From CAWBFD01 sp963788115 (lineage in GTDB: Bacteria; Actinomycetota; Thermoleophilia; Solirubrobacterales; 70-9), in assembly GCA_963788115.1 (NCBI GenBank), contig CAWBFD010000004.1:1550001-1614000 (forward strand): DNA of 64,000 bases, given 5' to 3'. Position numbers and translations under genes: made by a program. The notes under the pieces were generated by a model. The model saw only the letters and a list, made by a program, of their open reading frames with translations, was not told the origin of the DNA and ran no database searches. Shown piece after piece: positions 7,649-15,398 of this stretch; position 1 is the first letter of the stretch; each line of letters starts with the position of its first letter.

Positions 7649-8179
7649 ATGGCGCTTCGCGACACCTGGCATCGCGCCCTCGTGTATTTCGGCCTCGCCG
7701 AGGACCCGGAGTACGCCGAGCACGAGATCTACGAGGCCGAAGCCGGCGGCCAGCGGCCGTACGAATCGCCGGCACCCAGGTCCGCGACCGTGAGCCGGAT
7801 CGGCGAACGGCGCCGCATGCGGAACGAGATCGACGACATCTTCGCCGAGGACGAGCCCGATCGCACCCGCATGCTGCGTCCCGTCGGCAACGGCGGCGCG
7901 GATGTGCGCGTGCATCTCGTCACGCCGCAATCCTTCAACGACGCTCAGGAGATCGCGGACCGGTTCAAGCAGGCGGTCCCCGTGATCCTCAACCTCCAGA
8001 CGACGGAGGGTGAGCTCGCCAAGCGCCTGATCGACTTCGCCTCGGGACTGACCTACGCGCTCGACGGCGGAATGCAGAAGATCGCCGACAAGACCTTCCT
8101 GCTGACCCCGCAGAATGTCGAGGTCTCGGCTGAGGAGAAGGCCCGCCTGGTCGAGAAGGGCTTCTTCAACCAGTCATAA
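7649..8179 (+). CDS. sepF: Cell division protein SepF
   Basis: SepF anchors FtsZ filaments to the membrane and is the main FtsZ membrane tether in many actinobacteria, which lack FtsA. The 176-residue protein starts with a predicted amphipathic helix (MALRDTWHRALVYFGLAED), has a variable acidic linker (about 20-90), and then the conserved domain with VHLVTPQSFNDAQEIADRF, VPVILNLQTTEGELAKRLIDF and ASGLTYALDGGMQKIADKTFLLTP (separate pieces). The start ATG lacks a directly adjacent ribosome-binding site; see the leader feature. It follows yggS and precedes proC, the standard order. Confidence 0.95.
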   Translation: MALRDTWHRALVYFGLAEDPEYAEHEIYEAEAGGQRPYESPAPRSATVSRIGERRRMRNEIDDIFAEDEPDRTRMLRPVGNGGADVRVHLVTPQSFNDAQEIADRFKQAVPVILNLQTTEGELAKRLIDFASGLTYALDGGMQKIADKTFLLTPQNVEVSAEEKARLVEKGFFNQS

Positions 8180-8272
8180 ATCCGCCGCTTCCTCCGCTCC
8201 CGCACCACAACCACTGGCCCTCGGCTACGCCTCGGGCATTTGATGCTGCTCCCGCGTCCGGGGGCGGCGGAT
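8180..8272 (+). repeat. Short palindromic repeat (family R1, copy 1)
   Basis: A 93-base element directly after the sepF stop. Perfect 9-bp terminal inverted repeats, ATCCGCCGC (8180-8188) and GCGGCGGAT (8264-8272), flank TCCTCCGCTCCCGC, a GC-rich imperfect hairpin around CTCGGCTACGCCTCGGGC, and CTGCTCCCGCGTCCG. It aligns with 13620-13707 and, reversed, with 25571-25657. Confidence 0.85.
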
Positions 8273-8302
8273 CTCGCCGAGTCCCGTACCCTTCCGCCCG
8301 TC

Positions 8303-9070
8303 ATGAGGCTCGGCTTCGCAGGCGCTGGGAACATGGCCGCGGCGATGGCGCGCGGGTGGGCGTCCGCGGAGCGGCCTCCCGAGGCGATGCTGTTCTGTGA
8401 CCTCATCGGCAAGCGCGCCGCGGCGCTCGCGGCAGAGGTGAGGGGCGAGACCCGCGACTCGCTCGCAGTCCTGGGCGACTCGAGCGACGTGGTCGTGCTC
8501 GCAGTCAAGCCGACCGCCCTCGATGACGCGGCCGCCGAGCTGCGCGGTCACGCCCGCGCGGTGCTCTCCGTGCTCGCCGCCACGTGCACCGACCGCCTCG
8601 CCGAGGCGTTCCCGGAGACCCCGATCAAGCGGGTGATGCCGAACCAGCCCGTCGAGATCGGCCACGGGGTCCTCTGTCACGTGGCCGCGCGTGAGATGGC
8701 CCCCGGGCTCGAGGCCGAGCTGGTGGAGATGCTCGGGATGCTCGGCACGGCGGTCGCGCTCCCTGAGGACAGGATCGAGGCCGCGATGGCGGTGATGTCG
8801 TGCGGGCCCGCGTACGTCGCCTTGTTCGCCGAGGCGCTCGCCGACGCAGGGGCCCGCGAGGGCCTCGACCGAGCGGAGGCCCAGGCGCTGGTGGCGGCGA
8901 CGCTCTCCGGGACCGGTGAGCTGCTTTCCAGGCGCGAGCCCGCCGCGATCCGCAAGGCGGTGGCACCCCCGGGCGGCGCCACAGAGGCGGGCCTCGAAGC
9001 GCTGCAGCACGGCGGCTTCAGCAAGGCGATCGAGGACGCCGTCGACGCCTCGCTGGAGCGGTTTCGATGA
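8303..9070 (+). CDS. proC: Pyrroline-5-carboxylate reductase
   Basis: ProC reduces pyrroline-5-carboxylate to L-proline with NAD(P)H. From the ATG at 8303 the protein is 255 residues and begins with the Rossmann strand MRLGFAGAGNMAAAMARG, followed by VVVLAVKP, the substrate loop RVMPNQPVEIGHG, SGSxPAY-like CGPAYVALFAEAL and the family signature AVAPPGGATEAGLEAL (usually SPGGTTxxGL). An in-frame upstream ATG at 8240 would start inside repeat R1 and is rejected. A TACCCT hexamer lies ten bases before the ATG. The stop overlaps yggT by ATGA. Confidence 0.92.
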   Translation: MRLGFAGAGNMAAAMARGWASAERPPEAMLFCDLIGKRAAALAAEVRGETRDSLAVLGDSSDVVVLAVKPTALDDAAAELRGHARAVLSVLAATCTDRLAEAFPETPIKRVMPNQPVEIGHGVLCHVAAREMAPGLEAELVEMLGMLGTAVALPEDRIEAAMAVMSCGPAYVALFAEALADAGAREGLDRAEAQALVAATLSGTGELLSRREPAAIRKAVAPPGGATEAGLEALQHGGFSKAIEDAVDASLERFR

Positions 9071-9378
9071 GCCTCGAGCCGATGATCGCAATCAGCCGCG
9101 GCCAGATCGCGGACTATGTCTCGGCCCTGTTCCTGGTCTACCTGGTCCTGATCCTGATCCGGGTCCTGCTCTCATGGGTGCCGCGGATGCCCTACAACCC
9201 CTATCTCCGGGCGGTTGTCGGTTTCATCGAGGAGGCCACCGACCCCTACCTGAACCTGTTCCGCCGGGTGATCCCACCGATCGGCGGGCGCGGGTTGGCG
9301 CTCGATCTCAGCCCGATCCTGGCGATCATCGTCCTGGTCGTGGTGCAGGCGATCGTGGTCGGCGCGATCGAAGGTTGA
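9067..9378 (+). CDS. YggT family integral membrane protein
   Basis: A 103-residue protein with two membrane spans: about 18-38 (ALFLVYLVLILIRVLLSW) and about 80-99 (LSPILAIIVLVVVQAIVVGA). Between them is the family motif YNPYLR with FIEEATDPYLNLFRRVIPPIGG, typical of YggT/YlmG. These proteins sit in the sepF neighbourhood across Gram-positive bacteria and in chloroplasts (nucleoid and division phenotypes), but their biochemical role is not known. It is translationally coupled to proC (ATGA overlap) and to lspA (TTGA overlap). Confidence 0.93.
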   Translation: MSLEPMIAISRGQIADYVSALFLVYLVLILIRVLLSWVPRMPYNPYLRAVVGFIEEATDPYLNLFRRVIPPIGGRGLALDLSPILAIIVLVVVQAIVVGAIEG

Positions 9379-9848
9379 CCGCCCACCTGAGCGGGCCGGC
9401 CGTCCGCGGCTGGACTCGGGCGCTCTTCGTTGCCGGCATCGTCGTCCTGATCGACCAGGTGACCAAGGCGATCTTGGTCGACTCGATCGCGCCCGGGGAG
9501 CGCGTGTCGCTCGTGTTGGGGGTCGATCTCGCCCACGTCACCAATCGCGGGATCGCCTTCGGCCTCTTCGGCGAGGGGGGCGATGCCGTGCTGGTGGTCA
9601 CGACGGCGGCCCTGGCGCTCGTACTCGTCTGGTTCGCCCGTGACCCGGGACGACCCGGGCTGTGGCTGGCGGTCGGACTGCTGGTGGGCGGCGCCCTCGG
9701 CAACCTCGCCGACCGCGTGCGTGAGGATGCGGTCACGGACTTCATCGACCCGCCGCTGTGGCCGGCGTTCAACGCTGCCGACATCGCGATCACCGCGGGG
9801 GCGGTGGCGTTGGTGCTGATCGCATTGGGGAGAGTCGAATCGGGGTGA
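9375..9848 (+). CDS. lspA: Lipoprotein signal peptidase (SPase II)
   Basis: LspA cleaves the signal peptide of diacylglyceryl-modified prolipoproteins in the membrane. The 157-residue protein has about four spans and the conserved blocks LIDQVTKA (near 20), NRGIAFGLF (about 55-63), GGALGNLADR with the first catalytic Asp, and FNAADIAI with the second catalytic Asp, preceded by VTDFIDPP. The TTG at 9375 is chosen because it overlaps the yggT stop, leaves the N-terminal span complete and gives the usual length; no ATG or GTG is available nearby in frame. It overlaps the next gene by GTGA. Confidence 0.93.
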   Translation: MTAHLSGPAVRGWTRALFVAGIVVLIDQVTKAILVDSIAPGERVSLVLGVDLAHVTNRGIAFGLFGEGGDAVLVVTTAALALVLVWFARDPGRPGLWLAVGLLVGGALGNLADRVREDAVTDFIDPPLWPAFNAADIAITAGAVALVLIALGRVESG

Positions 9849-10525
9849 CCGGGGAGCCACGCCTGGTTCACGTCGACGAGTCGCTGGCGGTGATCGACAA
9901 GCCAGCGGGCCTCGTCGTCCATGCGGCACCGGGGCACCGTGGCCCGACGCTGGTCGACGCGCTCGGGGAGCTGCTGGGCGGCGGCGGCGACCCGGAGCGC
10001 CCCGGGATCGTCCACCGCCTCGATCGCGACACGTCCGGGCTGATGATCGTCGCTCGCAGGTCCAGCGCCCACGCTCGGCTGAGCGAGATGATCCGCTCGC
10101 GCGAGATCGAGCGCACCTACCTCGCGCTGGTCGAGGGTTTGCCGCGCTCACGGACGGGGACAATCGACGCGCCGCTCGGCCGCGACCACCGTGCGCCGGA
10201 GCGCCGCGCCGTCGGCGGGCGCGGGGCGCGAGCGGCCCGCACGCACTTCACCGTGCTCGAGGCTCTCCCGGCCGACGCACTGGTCGAGGCGCGCCTCGAG
10301 ACCGGACGCACCCATCAGGTGCGCGCCCACTTCGCCGCGATCGGCCACCCGCTTTGCGGCGACCCGCGCTACGGGCATCGCGGCCGGCACGGGCTCGAGC
10401 GCCAGTTCCTGCACAGCCACCGGCTCCGCTTCGCCCATCCCGTGACCGGGAGAGAGATGAGGTTCGATTCGCCCCTGCCCGCGGACTTGACGCGGGCGCT
10501 GGAGGCGGCGCGGGGCAATCCGTGA
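9845..10525 (+). CDS. RluA-family pseudouridine synthase (short, no S4 domain)
   Basis: It converts uridine to pseudouridine in rRNA or tRNA. The catalytic segment HRLDRDTSGLM places the nucleophile at Asp62. Other family blocks are VIDKPAGLVVH, ERTYLALVEG, LETGRTHQVRAHFAAIGHPL, GDPRYG and QFLHSHRLRFAHPV (separate pieces). At 226 residues it lacks the N-terminal S4 RNA-binding domain of RluD (about 325 residues), so it is closer in build to RluA. The GTG start overlaps the lspA stop. The lspA-rluD pairing is common, so this is probably the RluD-position gene that has lost S4; the exact RNA target is not inferable. Confidence 0.9.
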   Translation: MTGEPRLVHVDESLAVIDKPAGLVVHAAPGHRGPTLVDALGELLGGGGDPERPGIVHRLDRDTSGLMIVARRSSAHARLSEMIRSREIERTYLALVEGLPRSRTGTIDAPLGRDHRAPERRAVGGRGARAARTHFTVLEALPADALVEARLETGRTHQVRAHFAAIGHPLCGDPRYGHRGRHGLERQFLHSHRLRFAHPVTGREMRFDSPLPADLTRALEAARGNP

Positions 10526-10649
10526 GCCGCGCCCTACAATCCCTCGAGCAAATCGACCCCAACCCCCGACGCGAGTCGAACGGGCCCTGCCCGGCCGGGC
10601 CGCAAGCGCGAGCCAACGCCGGGTCCCGCCAGATCGTCGGGGAATTCAA
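10526..10649 (+). promoter_or_regulatory. rpsB leader region
   Basis: A 124-base gap before rpsB. It holds a good -10-like TACAAT (about 10532-10537) without a well-spaced -35, then a GC-rich stretch with a small hairpin CGGGC-CCT-GCCCG. A transcript from this site would have a leader of about 105 bases, room for autoregulation by S2 as known in other bacteria, but no recognised leader motif was identified. Confidence 0.3.
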
Positions 10650-11558
10650 ATGAAAAGGGAGTCTCAATTGCCGGAGACGGAGATCAGACAGTTGCTCGAG
10701 GCCGGACTTCACTTCGGGCATCAAACGCGTCGGTGGAACCCGCGCATGCGCCGCTACATCTGGGGCGAGCGCGACGGGATCCACATCATCGACCTGCTGC
10801 AGACGGAGGCCCTGCTCGCGGCAGCGAGGGACTTCGCCGCGGACGTCGCCGGCCGCGGGGGAAGCGTGCTCTTCGTCGGGACCAAGAAGCAAGCGCGCGA
10901 TGCGGTCAAGGACTGGGCCGATCGCTGCGAGATGCCGTACGTCAACCAGCGCTGGCTCGGCGGGTTGCTGACCAACTTCCACACGATCTCGAAGCGGATC
11001 GACCGCCTGCACGAGCTGACCGAGCTCAAGGCCGAGGGCCGGCTCGACCTGCTCCCTACGAAGGAGCGGATGTCGATGGAGGCCGAGCTGGGGAAGCTCG
11101 AGTACAACCTCGGAGGAGTCCGCGACATGAAGCGGCTGCCGCAAGCCGTGCTGCTCATCGACCTGAAGACAGAGGAGATCGCGCTGCGCGAGGCCGAGCG
11201 GTTGCGGATACCGATCATCGGCCTGGTCGACTCGAACGTCGACCCGGTCCCCGTCTCCTATCCGATCCCCGGCAATGACGATGCGATTCGCTCGTGCGAG
11301 CTGGTGATCCGCACGATCGGCGAGGCGGCGGAAGCCGCCGCCACCAACTACCGCGAGACGGAGGCCAAGCGCCGTGCCGAGGAGGAGGATCGGCGCCGTC
11401 GAGAGGAGGAGGAGCGCGCGCGGCGCGAGGCCGAGGAGCAAGCGCGGCGCGAGGCCGAGGAAGCGGCCGCTGCCGCAGCCGAGGCCGGCGCCGGTGAGGG
11501 GAGCGGGCAAGGCGTCCCTGAGGCCGCCACCCGGGCAGCGGAGGGCGAGAGCTCATGA
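10650..11558 (+). CDS. rpsB: 30S ribosomal protein S2
   Basis: S2 bridges the head and body of the 30S subunit. The 302-residue product shows LLEAGLHFGHQTRRWNPRM, YIWGERDGIHIIDLLQT, VLFVGTKKQARDAV, VNQRWLGGLLTNF and the IIGLVDSNVDPVPVSYPIPGNDD region (separate pieces). About 70 C-terminal residues form a charged Arg/Glu/Ala-rich coiled extension not present in E. coli S2 (241 residues). Two starts are possible: ATG 10650, or TTG 10668, which is preceded at ideal distance by AAAAGGGAG and would begin at PETEIRQLLEAG, closer to the family start. The rpsB-tsf-pyrH-frr order is standard; it overlaps tsf by ATGA. Confidence 0.97.
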   Translation: MKRESQLPETEIRQLLEAGLHFGHQTRRWNPRMRRYIWGERDGIHIIDLLQTEALLAAARDFAADVAGRGGSVLFVGTKKQARDAVKDWADRCEMPYVNQRWLGGLLTNFHTISKRIDRLHELTELKAEGRLDLLPTKERMSMEAELGKLEYNLGGVRDMKRLPQAVLLIDLKTEEIALREAERLRIPIIGLVDSNVDPVPVSYPIPGNDDAIRSCELVIRTIGEAAEAAATNYRETEAKRRAEEEDRRRREEEERARREAEEQARREAEEAAAAAAEAGAGEGSGQGVPEAATRAAEGESS

Positions 11559-12172
11559 CCGTGGAGATCAAGGCAGGCGACGTGAAGGCGCTCCGCGACC
11601 GCACCGGAGCGGCGATGATGGATTGCAAGGCGGCGCTCACCGAGGCCGGCGGCGACCCCGAGAAGGCGATCGAGATCCTCCGGGTCAGGGGCCAGGCATC
11701 GGCGGCCAAGCGCTCCGGACGTGCGACGAGCGAGGGGATCGTCTCCTCCTACATCCATGCGAACGGCAAGGTCGGCGTGCTGGTCGAGATCCAGTGCGAG
11801 ACCGACTTCGTCGCCCGTTCCGACGAGTTCAAGGAGTTCGCGCGTGAGGTGGCGATCCACATCGCCGGCTCGCCGGCGCCGCCGCTCTACGTGTCGGCCG
11901 ACGAGATCCCGGAGGACTTGCGCGAGGCGGAACAGGGTGTGCTCGAGCGGAAGGCCAGGGAGGAGGGCAAGCCCGACGACGTCATCGACAGGATCGTCGA
12001 CGGCCAGCTCACGAAGTGGGCCAAGGGGGTCGCCCTGCTCGAGCAGGAGCACGTGCGCTCGGACCGGTACGAGGGCAAGACGATCGAGGAGCTCCGCGCC
12101 GAGATCGCTGCCAAGACCGGGGAGAACATCCGCGTTGCGCGCTTCGCCAGGTTCGTCGTCGGTGCCGAATAA
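11555..12172 (+). CDS. tsf: Elongation factor Ts
   Basis: EF-Ts is the nucleotide-exchange factor for EF-Tu. The 205-residue protein has the N-terminal UBA-like domain (IKAGDVKALRDRTGAAMMDCKAAL), the EF-Tu contact motif ETDFVAR (about 86-92) and a C-terminal segment GENIRVARFARFVVG. It is a short form, close to the Thermus length and lacking the second core subdomain of E. coli EF-Ts (283 residues). ATG overlaps the rpsB stop. pyrH follows after 21 bases. Confidence 0.97.
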   Translation: MTVEIKAGDVKALRDRTGAAMMDCKAALTEAGGDPEKAIEILRVRGQASAAKRSGRATSEGIVSSYIHANGKVGVLVEIQCETDFVARSDEFKEFAREVAIHIAGSPAPPLYVSADEIPEDLREAEQGVLERKAREEGKPDDVIDRIVDGQLTKWAKGVALLEQEHVRSDRYEGKTIEELRAEIAAKTGENIRVARFARFVVGAE

Positions 12173-12193
12173 CTCGCGTTAGGGTTCGCCCCA

Positions 12194-13030
12194 GTGGTGG
12201 AGCCCGTGTTCAAGCGGATCCTGCTGAAGCTCTCCGGCGAGGCACTGATGGGCTCGCTGGAGTACGGGACCGATCCCGATCGGGTCGAGCGGATCAGCCG
12301 CCAGCTCCACGAGGTCGCGGGCAGCGCGGTGGAGGTCGCGGTCGTCGTCGGCGCCGGCAACATCTATCGCGGGCTGGACGCGGCCGCCGAGGGCATGGAC
12401 CGCGCGACCGCCGACTACATGGGCATGCTGGCGACGGTGCTGAACGCGCTCACGCTCCAGGATGCGCTGGAGAAGCGCGGCTCCGCAACGCGGGTGCTCT
12501 CGGCGATCGAGGTGACCGAGGTGGCCGAGCCATACATCCGGCGCCGCGCGATCCGCCACCTGGAGAAGGGGCGTGTGGTGATCTTCGCCGCCGGCACCGG
12601 GAACCCGTTCTTCACCACGGACACAGCCGCAGCGCTCCGGGCGCTGGAGATCCACGCGCAGGCGATCCTGATGGGCAAGCACGGGGTCGAGGGCGTCTAT
12701 GACGCCGACCCGTCCGAGGTGCCCGACGCCACGTTTTTGCCCGAGATCACCCACCTGGAGGCGATCGAGCGCGGCCTGCGGGTGATGGACTCGACCGCGC
12801 TCTCCCTGTGTATGGACAACGCGCTGCCGATCTACGTCTTCAACATGGCCGACGAGCGGAACATCGACAGGATCGTCCGCGGGGAGCGGGTGGGCACGAT
12901 CGTCTCCACGGACGGTGTGAGGTCCGCCGATCATCCCGACGGGAACGCTGCGGCGGCCGGGCGGAACGACCAAAGCCCCTCGCGAGCCGAAGGGCGCCGC
13001 GAGGAGCCGGCGGCAGGAGGGACTCGATGA
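12194..13030 (+). CDS. pyrH: UMP kinase
   Basis: PyrH phosphorylates UMP to UDP and is normally hexameric and GTP-regulated. The amino-acid-kinase fold is marked by RILLKLSGEALMG, VVVGAGNIYRG, DYMGMLATVLNAL, FAAGTGNPFFTTDTAA and GVYDADPSE with the C-terminal VFNMADERNIDRIV and VGTIV. The core is the usual length, but about 38 residues follow it (GVRSADHPDGNAAAAG to the end), a basic, disordered tail of unknown use that runs into the frr start. GTG start; the stop overlaps frr by ATGA. Confidence 0.96.
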   Translation: MVEPVFKRILLKLSGEALMGSLEYGTDPDRVERISRQLHEVAGSAVEVAVVVGAGNIYRGLDAAAEGMDRATADYMGMLATVLNALTLQDALEKRGSATRVLSAIEVTEVAEPYIRRRAIRHLEKGRVVIFAAGTGNPFFTTDTAAALRALEIHAQAILMGKHGVEGVYDADPSEVPDATFLPEITHLEAIERGLRVMDSTALSLCMDNALPIYVFNMADERNIDRIVRGERVGTIVSTDGVRSADHPDGNAAAAGRNDQSPSRAEGRREEPAAGGTR

Positions 13031-13593
13031 GCGAACTGATCGATGAGCTGCTCGTGGACGCCGAGGAGCGCATGAGCAAGTCGGTGGAGAACTGCCGGCA
13101 CGAGCTCGCCACGGTGCGAACGGGACGTGCCTCGCCGCACCTCCTCGACCGGGTCGTCATTGACTACTACGGCACGGAGACACCACTCCGGCAGCTCGCC
13201 AACGTCGCTGCCACCGACGCCAGGCTGCTGACGCTGACGCCCTACGACAAGAACGCGATCGGGACGATCGAGAAGGCGATCATGGAGTCCGATCTCGGTC
13301 TCACTCCCTCTAACGACGGCAACGTCATCCGGCTCCAGATCCCCGAGCTCAACGAAGAGCGTCGCCGGGAGCTGGTGAAGGTCGTCCACGGTGTGGCCGA
13401 GGACGGCCGGGTCGCGGTGCGAAACATCCGCCGCGATGTCATGCACGACCTGCGCGAGCTGAAGAAGGAGGGCGAGGCCGGCGCCGACGACGAGCACCGT
13501 GCCGAGGTGGGGCTTCAGAAGCTCACCGACCGCGCCGTGGCCGATGTCGACGCGGCGCTGAAGGCGAAAGAAGACGAGATCCTGGAAGTCTGA
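13027..13593 (+). CDS. frr: Ribosome recycling factor
   Basis: RRF splits post-termination ribosomes with EF-G. The 188-residue protein has the usual length (about 185) and all main segments: RTGRASPHLLD (the tip of domain I), VIDYYGTETPLRQLANV, LTLTPYDKNAIGTIEKAI, SDLGLTPSNDGNVIRLQIP and RRELVKVVHGVAEDGRVAVRNIRRD (separate pieces). The ATG overlaps the pyrH stop, so the four genes rpsB-tsf-pyrH-frr form one translational run. A palindromic repeat lies 26 bases beyond the stop. Confidence 0.97.
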   Translation: MSELIDELLVDAEERMSKSVENCRHELATVRTGRASPHLLDRVVIDYYGTETPLRQLANVAATDARLLTLTPYDKNAIGTIEKAIMESDLGLTPSNDGNVIRLQIPELNEERRRELVKVVHGVAEDGRVAVRNIRRDVMHDLRELKKEGEAGADDEHRAEVGLQKLTDRAVADVDAALKAKEDEILEV

Positions 13594-13619
13594 AATAGCG
13601 ATGGCTGCTCCGAACAACT

Positions 13620-13707
13620 CCGCCGCCTCCTCCGCTCCCGCCCGGAATCACTGGCCCGCGGCTACGCCGCGGGCCTATTGATCTGCTCCCGCGTCCGGGG
13701 GCGGCGG
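13620..13707 (+). repeat. Short palindromic repeat (family R1, copy 2)
   Basis: An 88-base element in the 180-base frr-uppS gap. Terminal inverted repeats CCGCCGC (13620-13626) and GCGGCGG (13701-13707) flank TCCTCCGCTCCCGC, a perfect 10-bp hairpin (13653-13662 with 13666-13675, loop TAC) and CTGCTCCCGCGTCCG. Same orientation as the copy at 8180-8272. The rest of the gap holds a TTGACA-like hexamer (about 13733) without a clear -10. Confidence 0.85.
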
Positions 13708-13773
13708 GCTAGGGTCCTGTTGCCGGGCACTCCTTGACAGGACCGACCTGCTCGTTTTCGCGGCCCTTCGCCA

Positions 13774-14445
13774 ATGACTCCCCCCACCGCCAGAAGCGTC
13801 GCCATCATCATGGACGGCAATGCGCGCTGGGCCGCCGAGCACGGAGTGCCCGTGCTCGAGGGTCACCGTGAGGGCGCGCAGACGCTGAAGCGGATCGTCA
13901 AGGACGCCGTCCGGCTCGAGCTCGACGAGCTGTGCGTCTACGCGTTCTCGACCGAGAACTGGTCGCGCCCGCGCGAGGAGGTCGATGGGCTCATGGCCAT
14001 GTTCGCCGAGCTGATCGAGTCCGAGACGCCCGAGCTCGACGAGGAGGGGGTCCGGATGCGCTTCATCGGCCGCCGCGAACGGATCTCCGCCGAGCTCCTC
14101 GAACGGATGATCTGGGCCGAGGAGGTGACCGCCCACAACCGGCGCCTGCGCCTGTACGTTGCCTTCAACTACGGGGGGCGGGCGGAGATCCTCGACGCCG
14201 CGGCCCGGTTCGAGGGCGGAGGCGAGGAGGAGTTTCGCGCCTGCCTCTACGCCCCTGAGATGAGCGAGCCCGACGTGGTCATCCGAACCAGCGGCGAGCA
14301 TCGACTGTCGAACTTCCTCCTCTGGCAGAGCGCCTACTCGGAGCTGGTGTTCTCGGACGTCCTCTGGCCTGACTTCGGGCTTGAGCACCTCAAGGGCGCC
14401 CTGCGCGAGTTCGAGGCGCGGCAGCGACGGTTCGGCGCCCGTTAG
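13774..14445 (+). CDS. uppS: Undecaprenyl/polyprenyl diphosphate synthase (cis-prenyltransferase)
   Basis: It extends an allylic diphosphate with isopentenyl diphosphate in cis to make the lipid carrier for peptidoglycan and other wall polymers. The 223-residue protein shows IIMDGNARWA with the catalytic Asp14, GHREGAQTLKRIV, YAFSTENWSRP, VAFNYGGRAEI and IRTSGEHRLSNFLLWQSAYSE. The usual Gln in GEQRLSN is His here. Chain length (C50 or C55) cannot be read from the sequence. cdsA follows after 17 bases; dxr, rseP and ispG further on complete an isoprenoid and membrane set. Confidence 0.95.
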   Translation: MTPPTARSVAIIMDGNARWAAEHGVPVLEGHREGAQTLKRIVKDAVRLELDELCVYAFSTENWSRPREEVDGLMAMFAELIESETPELDEEGVRMRFIGRRERISAELLERMIWAEEVTAHNRRLRLYVAFNYGGRAEILDAAARFEGGGEEEFRACLYAPEMSEPDVVIRTSGEHRLSNFLLWQSAYSELVFSDVLWPDFGLEHLKGALREFEARQRRFGAR

Positions 14446-14462
14446 CGTGAAATGCTGACGTG

Positions 14463-15392
14463 ATGGCAGACGAGCTGGAGCCGCCGGCCTTCGTCCGCGA
14501 ACGACCCCCCGCGGCACCGGCTGAATCCGAGCCAGTCGACGAACGTCTGCGGCGACCGCCCCCGCGGCGACCGCCGCCACCGCCCGGTCCGAGGCGCGGG
14601 TCGGAGACACTGGCGCGGATCGTCTGGGCGGTCCCGTGGATCGCCGTGGTGGTGGCGGTTGTGGCGGTCGGCGGAGTCGTGTTCGCGGTCGCGATGGTCG
14701 CCTTCGGCTGCATCGGGCTCGCCGAGCTGTTTCGGATGGCGCGCGACTACCGGCCCTTCCAGGCGGTGGCGATGATCGTGATCGCGGGGATGGTCGCGGC
14801 CGCCTACTTCGAGGACCAGGACCAGGTCGTGCTGGCTCTGGCGGCTGGATTCCCGCTGATGTTCCTCGCCACCGCGACCCGTGAGTCGCTCGACGGCATC
14901 TTGAGGTCGCTCGCGCTGACGACCTTTGGGATGGTCTGGATCGGGGTTCCGTTCGCCTACGCGGTGCTCCTGCGGGAGCTCCCGGTTCACGGCGGGGCGC
15001 TGTTGATCGACGTCCTGGTCGCGACCTTCGTCGCGGACACCGCCGCCTACGCGGGCGGTCGACTGTTCGGCCGCCACCTGCTCGCGCCGACCCTGTCGCC
15101 GAACAAGACCGTCGAGGGCCTCGTCTTCGGCATCGTCGGCGGCACCATGGGGTTCTGGTTCGCCGGGCTGTACCAGGACTGGCTCCCGGGCCTGGACGCG
15201 CTGCTGATCGGCTTGGCGGTCGCGATCCTTGCGCCGGTCGGCGACCTGTTCGAGTCGATGGTCAAGCGCGACCTCGGTGCCAAGGACTCTGGGCACGTCC
15301 TTGGCCCCCACGGCGGCCTCCTCGACCGGGTGGACGCAGCCCTGTTCACAATCCTCCCGGGGTACTACCTGGCGGTGGCCTTCGGGTTCTAG
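14463..15392 (+). CDS. cdsA: Phosphatidate cytidylyltransferase
   Basis: CdsA makes CDP-diacylglycerol from phosphatidic acid and CTP at the membrane. The 309-residue protein has a Pro/Arg-rich cytoplasmic N-terminus (about 1-50), then roughly seven to eight hydrophobic spans, and the CDS signature near the C-terminus: FESMVKRDLGAKDSGHVLG followed by PHGGLLDRVDA, which normally reads PGHGGxxDRxD. A GTG three bases upstream (14460) is an equally possible start. It follows uppS by 17 bases, as in most bacteria. Product feeds pgsA located at 24.9 kb. Confidence 0.94.
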   Translation: MADELEPPAFVRERPPAAPAESEPVDERLRRPPPRRPPPPPGPRRGSETLARIVWAVPWIAVVVAVVAVGGVVFAVAMVAFGCIGLAELFRMARDYRPFQAVAMIVIAGMVAAAYFEDQDQVVLALAAGFPLMFLATATRESLDGILRSLALTTFGMVWIGVPFAYAVLLRELPVHGGALLIDVLVATFVADTAAYAGGRLFGRHLLAPTLSPNKTVEGLVFGIVGGTMGFWFAGLYQDWLPGLDALLIGLAVAILAPVGDLFESMVKRDLGAKDSGHVLGPHGGLLDRVDAALFTILPGYYLAVAFGF

Positions 15393-15398
15393 GAATTA

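Noticed and set aside
8240..8302. Longer proC starting at 8240
   Set aside because: The extra codons fall in repeat R1 copy 1; the Rossmann strand starts at the ATG at 8303.
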